DNA of 64,000 bases from Latrodectus hesperus (Eukaryota; Arthropoda; Arachnida; Araneae; Theridiidae), in assembly GCA_037975125.1 (NCBI GenBank), contig CM075850.1, positions 73,141,890-73,205,889 on the forward strand, read 5' to 3'. Under the pieces are notes generated by a model. That model worked only from the letters and a program-made list of their open reading frames with translations. It was not told the origin of the DNA and did not search any database. Both the position numbers and the translations under genes were made by a program. Positions 38,901 through 51,410 of the stretch are shown piece after piece (the first letter of the stretch is position 1; each line of letters begins with the position of its first letter).

Positions 38901-41900
38901 AATGTAATTAATTAGTTTTTAATTTCAATTTTATAAAATGATATATATCGTATGATAATAATCAAAATGTTTCAAAAAATAGTAAAATTTTTCATCAAGT
39001 TGAGCAGGGTACCTTTTATATGGCATAAAAAATATTTTCAAAAAATTTAAATGTCTCAATCAATGAATATAATCTTAATTAATAACTTATACAGAGATTT
39101 TCAGAAATGAAATCTACGTAGTTGGACAAATAGAAAATTCATTGTTATTGTTTTAAACTTTTTTTAATCTAAAAAAGGTTGTCTTCCTGTATATTAAAAT
39201 AATATAGTATACTAACAGATAGACTTCTACCTTTGGACTTGTTCAAGGGTGCTTCAGACTTCGGTCCAAAAGAAGATGCACACTACCTCCTCCATGGAAG
39301 ATGTAGAGATCTAAAATGTTTATCGTTTGAACATGGTACAAAATAATATCCCACTTGTGAAAAATGCTGTGATCATCCAGCCTCACCGAAACATATTCTG
39401 GATTGCATCGGACTTTCCCGAAAGGATTTATCCTCAGATCACCTGCTAGTCATCGACTTTCTGACTGTCAACAATTTATTGGAGTTGATCTGACTAATGT
39501 CAGATCTTTAAAGAGGATAAGCCACAACAACAATATACTAACAGATTTTTAATCTGTAAATACGCCTTTTTCTGTTTTTTCCCCTCAAATAAACATTAGT
39601 ATTTTCTTATAGATCTGTTAATTGTTATAATACCCCAATATACCTTTATACTCATTGAATGAGTTATGTTGGATTTTTTAAAAATATGGCAAATCTTTCT
39701 TACCATTCCTATATTCGTGCAATACCAATATATCTTTACACTGATTAATTGTATTACAAGGGTATTTTAGGAGCTACGGTTACTATTTTTTATTATACTT
39801 CAGTGTAAATATTTTTTGTTACTTTCATTTCTTATTTTTATACTTAAATAATTATAACGTTTTCATAAATCAATACATTTTTGTTCATGATTTTATCAGT
39901 TTTTTACTGTTTTATAATTTTCGATTTATTAAGTAAGTATTTATATGTTCAGAATTATACTTGCTACAATCGGTTAGTTACATAAATTTGTGTTGGACAA
40001 CAAATTTATTTTTGAATTATCAATTATAAATTTAAATTAGTTTCGTTTTTATTTAGTTTATCTCATGAAATCCTTGAATTTCAGTTTACAGTTACTCTGA
40101 ATAATCTGAAAGATAAATCGTTGAATACTGTTGAAGTAGTGGTGTTCGGAAGACCTGCTTCTTATGTGGGATTATCTGCAATCGATAAAGCCCTCCATGA
40201 CATGAAGGGAGGAAATGAGTTCAGTCCTGCTGAGGTAAGAATATAAAGAAATTTCATTATAACCTAATAGACTATTTCATTTTCAGTATTAAATTTACTT
40301 TTATTATTACTTAAATATGTATTTTATCTTATATCATGATAATTACAAAGTAAACAAAATTATAACAGCTGATTTATTAGCTGGTATTTTATTTTATATT
40401 AAATTAAAAAATACTTACAGTAAGAATAAGAATAACAGTAACAATACCCTCTTAAAATAACGCATTCGAATTTTATAGCCGTTCAAAATCCTAGATATCC
40501 ATGAAAATTTTTCTGCAATTCGCAATGCAATAAACTGCTCAAATATCTACAACAGGATTGTTTCAGCCATTCCAATTTATTGTGAAACTTTCAGCATTTA
40601 GTGGTCACTAAAATGGACCATAGGCTGCAATCTATTGAATTGAAATCAAGGGAATTAGATAATCTTCTAAAGATGCAGTGAATTATGGGAAAGTGGTCTT
40701 GCATCACTTATACAACAAATTTGCTTTATTGGCAGAGGGGAAATTGTGGTAATGTCTTCATTCTTTATTGTCAAAACACTATTAAAAATCTTTGTTTCAA
40801 ACATTAATGGTATCTAAGTTTTGGAACAAAATTTTACATTTTATTCCATATCACAGTCGATTGAGGATTTTGAGGAATGCTGCTGTAAGCTCTAAAAGCT
40901 TCTTGGATCAAAATTTTTATTTTGATAACTATACAACTGTTCTGCTCTCTGTAATTTTTCATATTAAAAACTTTTTATATAATGTGAAATGAAAGAGTTA
41001 TCTAATTTATTGCAACCACATTAGCCTATTTACACTCATTAAGATTTATTACTTAATATGAAGCTCAATTCTCTTTTTGATGATTTTAAATTCGTTGAAG
41101 AGTTGTTTCCTTTATTTCATTTCTTGAACATTCACTATCAAATTCATGATATTTTAACTGTTTGAAAAAGATTATTGTGATTACAATCAAAGTATACCAT
41201 TAGTTGATTATGCAGCTTAAAAAGTAATTCCAAATTTTTTTCTATGGAAAAAAGCAAACTAAAAAGTTAATTGTAATGAAACTTTACTAGTGAGAAAACA
41301 TTAAGAGAATTTAATGTAATAAAAGTTATATTTGATTGTGTGCAATATCTGATTTGTTTATCAAAGTTATGTTCACCTAACATAATATTATTTAATGTTT
41401 TGAATAGGCACGATATACAAATAACAATTAGAGTTGGTACTAATTATGAAATAATATATAGCTAATGTGCATTGTTTAATATTTTCTAAAAATCTTTTGC
41501 ATTGATAAATTAAGTGTTGATATCCCAGCACTTAATAACATGATATCCCAGCACATAATAATACATTGCACACATAATAATACACACCCAGCACATAATA
41601 ATACATATCCCAGCACATAATAATACATGCTTTTCACCAATTTATATTTTATTTCAGGTCTTAAAAAAGATGAGTCTTTTTGATGAAGGGCAAAATGGAA
41701 CTTTGACTCATGAGTGGATGTCAAAGGAAGGTAATTTGGACAAAATTGTACAATATCCAGCAGCCACGTATGGAATCGATGCCTATACAACATTAAAAGT
41801 AAAATTATTTTTACTATCATTAATACCTTGATTTTGATTTTAACATATACCTGTAATTGCAATTTTTTTCTTGTTATAATCTGATTTTATTTCTATAACA

Positions 41901-42623
41901 CCTTTTGGCTCTTAGTATAAAAATTAATGATTATCTCAGATTAATTATTTTAATACAGCTGATAAAGTAAATATTTAATTTAAAATTATTTTGAGCATCT
42001 CTCTCTGATGACTCAAAAAAGGGATAACGTATAACATAAAAATAAAATGTTACACATGTATTGAATGGTTTATATTTTATCTCGCCATTTCGGTAGACAG
42101 ACTCAACATTTAAAGGCTTGTCTAAGAAATAAATCATTCATCTTTTATCTAATAATGTGTAAACCTAACACTGGAATTCTTGAGAGCTTTTACATAATTT
42201 GGTTTTACATCCTTTAATTAAATATTGATAAATATATATTAAATATTAAATTCTAATTTCAGCATTTCATACTTAGGAAATTGTTTCCTAAGTTGCTTTA
42301 ATTTGGAGAAGCATTAAAGTTAAATTTTGCTCAAAGGTAATGGTATCTATTGCTTAAGCAAATATTTTTAAAGTAATAGATATATGTTAGAAAAAGAATA
42401 AAATCAGAGAAAGCAAATTCTATTCTGCTAATGTTTCCATCTTTACCAAACATTCATTCAAAATATTCTTTTTGAGAATATTTTTATGCCTTCAACACTC
42501 AAACATTAATAGCTTTTTACTATTCTTTGAAAAAAATTCCTTTGCTCTTGAATGTTCCCGACCACTATATTAACACCATTTTGGCCAGTGGTACTTAACA
42601 AAAAATTGAAAATTGTAACTTAT

Positions 42624-42700
<77 letters not shown>

Positions 42701-45700
42701 ACATATATATGTATGTATGTATAATGATTTTATACCACAGTATATTGATCTGGATATATTTATTTATTACAAATGCCCAGAAATTTGGCTATTATGCCAT
42801 TATTTCTCTAGCCTTCCAAAACTTCTGACCTTCTACAGTTTAAAAAACACAAGTGCAGAGCACGAGTCAAGTTATCTGAATATATAAAATGAAATAAAAT
42901 TTTCAGTCTTTTTTTTATTTTTTAAAATTTATAATATTTAAGAATTTTTAAATGGACATACAAATTTATGCTTTATTGATATATACTATTTTAAAATAAT
43001 TTGATTTTCTGACAATATATGTTACAGTTGGTCTAGAAAATATATAGTAATTTATTTCTTCATTTAATTTATATTTTGGAAAGATTTAAGCAATGTATCT
43101 TTCTTACTATGACGTTGAATGAAAACATTAGAGTTTATTTTAAAATTCTAACGTGTGTAATTTAAGAAAAGAAACTGTTTCTTTTTTAATTATATTTGTT
43201 CATAAGTAGATTTTAAAAATTCTTACAAATTTTTACATTTATTTCAAAGAGTTATTTGTGAAATCTTTGCTTTTATTATTCGTTGCATATAATGCAGTTC
43301 CTTATGAAGTTTGTTTATTTTACAGTATGCTGGTCTAATAGTATTTACTGATGCAAATATTACAAGAAGATATGGTAATTTTTAAAGATTTTTTATTTCA
43401 TATTTATTTTGTAAATAAATATTTCATTTCGAATTTTTTTTACCTCAGTTTAAATTAACTCCCATTATACTTAGTTATTTTCTTTATATTTCCAGATGCA
43501 TAACGTTTAATTTATATTCCCTTATTTTTTTCTGTTATTAAAGCATTCAAACAACTCTTTTCAGACTTCTGTAATGAATCTTCAGGACATCTAACTTGCC
43601 TTGAAGGCACGTGTTACAGGGTTGAAAAGAAATGTGACGGCTATAAAGATTGTCCTGATGGCAGTGATGAATCTGGATGTAAGTTATAAAAATAATGATC
43701 ACTAAATAACTAACTGAGGATTTATTAACTAAATGAATATGTGACATCATTAATTTTATTAGGCCCAGAGAGAGATGAACTTAAGTTAAAACATTTCAAG
43801 ATGCATAGGATCAATCGCATTCAGAGACTTTATGACAATGCCTGGTTATGGCATGATTTTAACATCGGGTATGAAATTCTGTTTTCTTTTAAACGTTTTA
43901 TTAGACTCAATTATCCCTTACATTTTATTTGAGGCAATTAAATTTTAAGATTTAAGTATTTAACTAGCTTTGTTATATTTTATCAATTAATTTTATATTT
44001 TATTTATAATGCATGCGCTATCAAACACATATCAAATTCTTATTTTTATTTTATAATATTTATCTCTTCATCCTTAGTCATTCGTTTTTGCGTTTATTGA
44101 AAAGTTTAGATACAACATTCATCTTTCTTTCTTTTGTGTAATTTATATAAATTGACTTATTTACACATACTAATCCAATAATTTGATATAAGACAAATTA
44201 TATCCTTATAAATTTTATAAAATAAAAGCTACTTTTCTATTTTTTGAAAGACTATATCAATATTTTCCTTCGCGTTGACAGGGAAAGATTGTTCCTATTT
44301 TATTACTCGTTATTTAGAATTAATTCTTTTATTTGATAAAAATGATTAATGCTTCAACATTTTTAAATTAATTTAGGCCGCTGGGATATTACATTTTTAA
44401 TGTACCAGTACCTGAAATTCCTACTCGATGGATGGTTAGTGCTTTTGGAATGAATAACATTGATGGGTTTGGAATTCAAGTCAAGCCTCTTGAAGTAAGA
44501 ACTCAATTTCATTAGTCTTTTTTTAATATATAAATTAATTATTGAAATATGCCAAGCTAAATAAATCACTTATTATTGAAATAGTTATTGAAGAAGAGAA
44601 GGCAAAATCGAATATTATTTCTTGTAATTATGTAGTTAGTATGAGAGAGATATGACGAATTTATATATTTGTGGGAAATATAATGTATATATGTTAGTAT
44701 ATAAAATCCCGAAAACTAATAAATACTTATTGGTAAAACATAGCTTTTACTTATATGGCTTGGTAAAAGTCTGATTTATGCTTTAATGTGATTCCATTTC
44801 TTACTTTTACCAAGACTTTTACTAAACTTTTACAGTAAAATCTGGAAATTAGCAATAATTACCTATAGAAGTTCAAAACACCGGATTATTTATAAAAGTA
44901 TTTGCCGATATAATGTATCTAGATTAACAGAAACGCAGTATCAATCTCCTTTATTCAACTGTGGCTGAGCTCGAACAAACGACTTTTCGTTCTTTCCTCT
45001 TGGGTATGGCGAGCTAAACATCTTATGTTTCAATGCAATTACTGGATGAGAAACCTACCTACAATTTTTCTTTCTATTTTACTCAATACTGATGGCATTG
45101 GCTATCCCTTATGTATATGCCAATTTTATATGAAACGAATTATTTTGATATGTTTAACGTCTAACATATTAATTTGACATTTTTCGCATGTTATTTTCAA
45201 TGGTGTAGTAATTTAAATACCGATAGCATAAAAATAATAATTATGATCAATATTTTGTATTTAAATTTGCTCCTGTACCTCTTTATTAAAATATTGCCAA
45301 GATGGGGAAAATGAGTATTTCTTTTTTTCAAGTTTTCTAGTGTGAAGCCCTTTTATATGAATGTGGAGATGCCTACAAAGAGTATGCAAGGAGAACAAAT
45401 TGGAATCCGCGTAAGCGTTTTCAATTACATGCACTATGAAATTGAGGTAAGTTTCTACTTAGTGCGTTTTATATTCTTGATTAATTATTTGAATTAGTAA
45501 AATAATTAATTAAGAATTTGGTATAAAAGATGAATTTAGTGATTAGAATTATTACCGATTCATAGTATCATATTGAAAATGATGAAGTAATTGTTAAATC
45601 ATCTCATAATAAAATTTTTATTTTATTTAAAGAAAAAGATTATTGTTTTTACTTTCTTTTCTTCTCTTTTGTTTTGTGTAACAAATTTAATGAATGATTT

Positions 45701-48700
45701 AGTCAAAGTTAGGTTCATCTTACCTAAATATTTTAGACACATGACATAATTTTAACTAATTTACTGACATTTTTTATGGTTCAGTAAAAAGTAACAAATT
45801 TAATCAAACTGTTAAATTTAAGAAAAAAATTGTTAAGTTAACGCAAATACATTTTTCTATCATTATTTAATATATGATGCAATGTAATTAATTTATTAAA
45901 ATAATTATCTAAGAATATGATAATGAGCTGTTGAGTTTATTTGAAACGATTAAAAATTGTTGTTGATTGGTTGTTCTTGTGCCAGATAGGCTAGCAACAT
46001 GGGTTGTGCTGCTCCACTTTTAAAACTGAACCATATTTTGGTGTGGAGTCCGACTTCCTCAGTGCACACATGCTATAGGTACCCGTTTATAGGGTAGTCA
46101 ACCATTCACAACCCATTCATACAAGGGAAAGGACAAAGACATGATAAATAAAAAGAGAAAGTACATCCATCCCCGAACTGGGACTCGAACCCAAGACCTT
46201 TCTATCCTCAGTCAAGCATTCTGACCACTAGACAGGGTGGGCGGCAAACGCTTAAAATTAACTGGTTTAAATAATCTAACAAATTCATTAGAGTTGTTAT
46301 TTTTGGACCCATTTATATATAGAGCAGAATTGATTTTGAAACTAAAAGAAAAACTTAATTTTGATTGCTATATGAATTGAATCAGTTCTTTGATATGATC
46401 ATTTGTTTTAAAACTATTTTCATATAGATGCTTCAATTTTCTTTATTAGGAAATTTTAATTATATACTATTTTTTCACTTTTACCAATCACTCAATCATA
46501 TGTAGATGGGCTGAGCTGGTCACCGAATAGTTAGCGCTCTTTCCTTCTGTGAAACAGTTCGTAGGTTCGAATACTATCTTGGGCTTAGATGTTTGTAATA
46601 TATATAATTTGGAATCAACATTGAAACGTAGGTCCCGGTCAAGTTAGCCTTCGTCTACAAAAATTGTTCTCTGAGGGACCATGAAAATCATATATAGGTA
46701 GATTAAAAACAAATTAAATCCCTAAATCAATTGGCCTTAAATATTGTGCAGTTATATTACACTTCATAAGTTTATATTCTCTGTTATAGACTAATTTCCT
46801 TCAAATTAAAATAATTTTATCATATTTATCTTTTTGTGATAAGAATGAAAAATGCATTATATATTTTTATATACAATATTATACTCAAAGTTAGCTCTAC
46901 TATTCATTTATAAAAGATTGACTCATTACATTCATTTTATTTTGTTTCGAAGGCTCTCATTGTAGTCGCAAACTCTCCTGACTACAAATTTGTGCATGTT
47001 GAATCATTTGGAAGGGTTGATTCTTACAGTCCAAGGACAACATATGGAGAGCATCAACATTTAATTTGGGTAATTAATTTTAACTAAATGTAATCATTTA
47101 ATTAATATTATTGATTAAAGTAAGAATTTAATGAAATTTAGTTAAATTCAAGCAATTCGTTTGTTTTATTCCTTTTGTGATTTTTTATCGTTTTTCAAAT
47201 AAACACGATGTTTGTTAATTTGCTTATTAAATCAAAGCCTAAATTGTTTTTATTATTTTTATATTTTATATAGATAAAACCTGGAAAATCTGTTGAGGTG
47301 TACATGCCAATCGTTCCCACGCGTCTGGGAGATATTGAAGTAACGATTATGACAAAATCTCAAGTAGCAAAAGAAATAATCACTCGAAAATTGCACGTAG
47401 AAGTATGAAGTGATCAGCAAATTTGCGCTGCTTTCAATAATATAATTAATAATGAATATGTATCTTATGCAATTTTTAGATTTTATTTATTAAGTGTATA
47501 AAAATATATATCAGTGTCTACATGTAAAGTGATTAGGTATGATACATTTATTTTCTTTGATTTCACATTGATAGCTGTGTGTTAGATACAGAGAGCGGTA
47601 CGTAAAACTAGTCCTTGAAATCAACGCATAAAATAAAATGTAATTTATTATATAGGATTTGATCTATTTCACTGTAGGTGTTGAAAGTACTCATCACCGG
47701 CAATACCACACATGCCAGTACACTCGAGGAGATTTGCATATATCTTTGTCAGTTCTTGTGCTATAATGATACTGAAGACATAACAGATCCTGATATTGAG
47801 TTCTTCAATTATGTCTGGATTTGTTTTGCACACTCTTCCCTTTAATAGTCCACAAAAGTCAAAATTACAAGTGGACAGATCAAGTAACCGAGGAGACCTC
47901 AAATTTTTTCTTATAGTCTTTTCTGGTATAAACACCCCATGTACACAAGACAATAAGGATCTCATCTGTGGCATGTTTTGCACTGTCCTACTGAAAAGAC
48001 TATAACTGAAGCTTCTCTTCTGGAATGTTTGAATAAAACACTTGTAGGATTTCCAAATCGAATTCATTCTTCATCGTCATCTCAAGGAACATGGGCTACA
48101 CACAAAGAGATATTATTGCTAAAAACGTAAAGCACGAATATAAACAAATAATTTTAAAAAACGCAATATTCTATAATGTTACGATGGGCTAGCTTTACGT
48201 GCCCTATTCTGTATAAATATATTTTTCACTTACATGTTAACTTTTACAGCTAGAATTAAGTAAAGTTACACATTTATTGTTACTATAAGGATTTGCTGTG
48301 TAAATTCATTACGATTTAATTTTAGTATATTAAATACCTGTATAAAATTTATAATAATATATTTATAAAAAATTATTTGGACAGTATTGCATCTAAGAGT
48401 CTGACTTTTGTCAATATTATCGAATGATCGTACGAATTATTTACAGCACTAGAGCGTACTTCTGTAAATGCTTACCACTATGTGTAGAAATTTATGGTTT
48501 AAATAATTTTATGTAAATAGCAAAGAGAACTCTCTTTTCTCTTTTTAGCTATGTAAGAAACAGCATAAAAATATTTTGTATGAATTCCTTTATACATTAC
48601 TTTCAAGTTTTTAAAATTATGTCCTCATTTCATCATAAAATTCATTTTAATCAAATATTGTTTAACCATTTTAAATTATACTCTTTTATACCAATTACTA

Positions 48701-51331
48701 TATTTCACCACACATTAACCTTTAAAAAATTATTTTGGATAAATGCTTCATTAACGAATTATAAGCGTTTTATTAAATTTTTTCTCTTTAAAAAAATTTA
48801 GATTCTCTTTAGATTAAATTTTTTCTTTTTCAGGCAGACGGCATTCCGCAGTATCGGCACACAACAGTTCAGTTGGATCTAAGTCAAGGAGCATATTTGA
48901 TCAAATACTTGGATACAAACATCACCGAGACACCTATTGTTCAATACAGACTTGATAGGCTCTACATGTTTGGCTCTAACAAAGCTCAAGTTTCTGTCGT
49001 TGGTTTGTACACGTTTATATTTATTTTCATACACATCTATCAGAGTATACGGATCCACTTTAATGTTATTTAATATGCACATACAAACTGTCCTTATGCA
49101 CTAAGAAACCGTTTGTATTAATAGTTATGAGTACTTTAATAAATATATTGGCAAAAGATATTAACCAAAAATAAACCTAAGTATCTCACATTAATTGAAG
49201 TTGAGTTCTAATTACAATTGTATTAATTAATAATAAAAATAATTATAAAATTAATATTAATTAAAAAATTTTAGCTGTATAACTGATAGAATTAACTATT
49301 AATTTCCAATAGCAGAACTTGAAGAAAAGCATTAAAATTTTAGGTATTTGTTATAATATTAATTATTTTTAATTTTTTTATCAACGTTGCTGTTTTGCTC
49401 GTAATTCAATATTAATTTTTCAGTTTTGTATTCTAAACAGGTTTTAATGAATCGTATTAATAAAATTAATGTTCTTTGTTTTTTCTTATGTTAACAAGAT
49501 ACTTTTCAATTTTTAGGTGATGTTGTTGGTCCTGCGTTTCCAACTATGCCTGTAAATGCAAGCACCTTACTCCGCAAACCTTACTGGTGTGGGGAACAAA
49601 ATATGTTTAACTTCGCAGCAAATTTATATACACTTTTGTATTTAAGATTAACTGGACAGCGACAACCGGAAATAGAAAAGCAAGCATTTAGGCACCTCAA
49701 TATGGGTAAGTCAAAAATAAAAATATATAAAGTAATGTAACCCATTGAATTTTATTTTCGCGTATTATGGGTATTCTGACCTCTGGAAAATGTAAGTTAT
49801 TACGTTTCTAAATGATTCTTATATGAACATATTTAAAGTTTAAATATTTCTTTTCGCTGTTTCTTATCCTATCTAGTAAGTCACTAGGCTAAGCCAGATC
49901 CATGAAACTATGAACTGATAAAAAAATTTTAAAACAAGAAGAGGACATCGAAACAAGACCTCTTTTTCAGTTCCTAAGCAGGAAAGCAGTTGATCAAGGC
50001 TAACATGTGTGATATTACATTTCCTACAAGCGGGATAGATCTTGTTTCCTTGAACAAGTGCAAGACACTTCACGTGCCCATTTATGAGTCTTGATAAAAC
50101 TGTGTGCTGCACATACTATCCTAAAAGTGACAGTACCTCCTGGTTACTTACCACCATACCAGTCATGAATCGGGGAAAGAACACCAAAATGAAGCAATGG
50201 TAGATTTGCCAACTGAGCAGATCTCCAAAAATGTCAGTGTACGAGATGTTAAGGCCATTAATATTTTCTCCTTTGCCAAAGTATCAGCTACTTCATTTCT
50301 CTTTAAATTAGCGTATGAAAGAATCTACTGTAGGTGTACGTTATGGTAAGATGAGAACCTCTGCAACAGAACTTGGACAGAGATCGAAACTCTGTCACCA
50401 ATTGGTTCATGGGAAAAGGAGAATGTTAAAGGTTGTTGTCGTCAGTAGATGTGGAGCACCCAAAGGCAAAGGACAGACTTCGTTCCAAATTCACCTACTA
50501 ATTTCAGCTGGGCAATATGTTAAAATCTTTTCTGTTACATTGCGAATATATCGTAATATATCTATTACATATCGTTAAAATATCTAAATATCTACTCATT
50601 AATACAAACATCATAAATTCTACTTTTTGTCTGTCTAAACAGAAGTCAACATTAGAAGAATTTATTCATATCTTTCAGAATTTATAAGCTAATTTAAATA
50701 AAGAAAATTTTAGGGCAAACTTTTGCTTATAAAAATTTTCTGAATTTCTTAAAATATTTTTTCGTATTATCTGATGTGTGATGTACAGTAAAATTTTTAC
50801 ATTTTAAAGAAGCAAAGGGTAAATTTGTACATTCTAATGAAAAATGTATATTAAAGATATGGTATATTAAGAAATGAATCGACTTTCAAAAGTGGCAAAA
50901 CGAAATTATTTAAAAGAATGTAATATTTTTGAAAATTTTACGTCATTCCTTCATATTTACTTAGATTTGGTTACAAAAGAATTTCATGTTTTATACTCTC
51001 ATAAAAATATTAATTTTTTGATATTAATAACTTAAAAGTACTAGATATCTTGTTATATTATTTTAACTTCATTTTATGCTATCCTTAATTTTTCTATCCC
51101 AATGTGTATTGGAAATATGTGAATGGCATACATTTCAGCTTTGCAAAATAAGGGAAATCATTGTTTTTATTTATGCAGAAAATGTATTCATTATAATATA
51201 ATATACATTTGGAATTTCATTGTTTTATTTTAGTTTTCTTTATTAAATAATTTCTTAATAAATTTTTTCCTAATTAACATGCTGTAAAATATTATATGTC
51301 CTTAGTATATAGTTTCATTAAATTTTTTATG

Positions 51332-51410
<79 letters not shown>

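Noticed and set aside
40792..40992. 66-codon frame in intron 14
   Set aside because: No recognisable family, and the flanking sequence gives no support.
45341..45446. Alternative acceptor TTCTAG for exon 20
   Set aside because: Using it shifts the frame and loses the conserved FSSVKPFYMNVEMP start of MG7.
46181..46237. Functional tRNA gene on the minus strand
   Set aside because: A and B boxes are good, but an acceptor stem and anticodon arm could not be paired and a SINE body follows.
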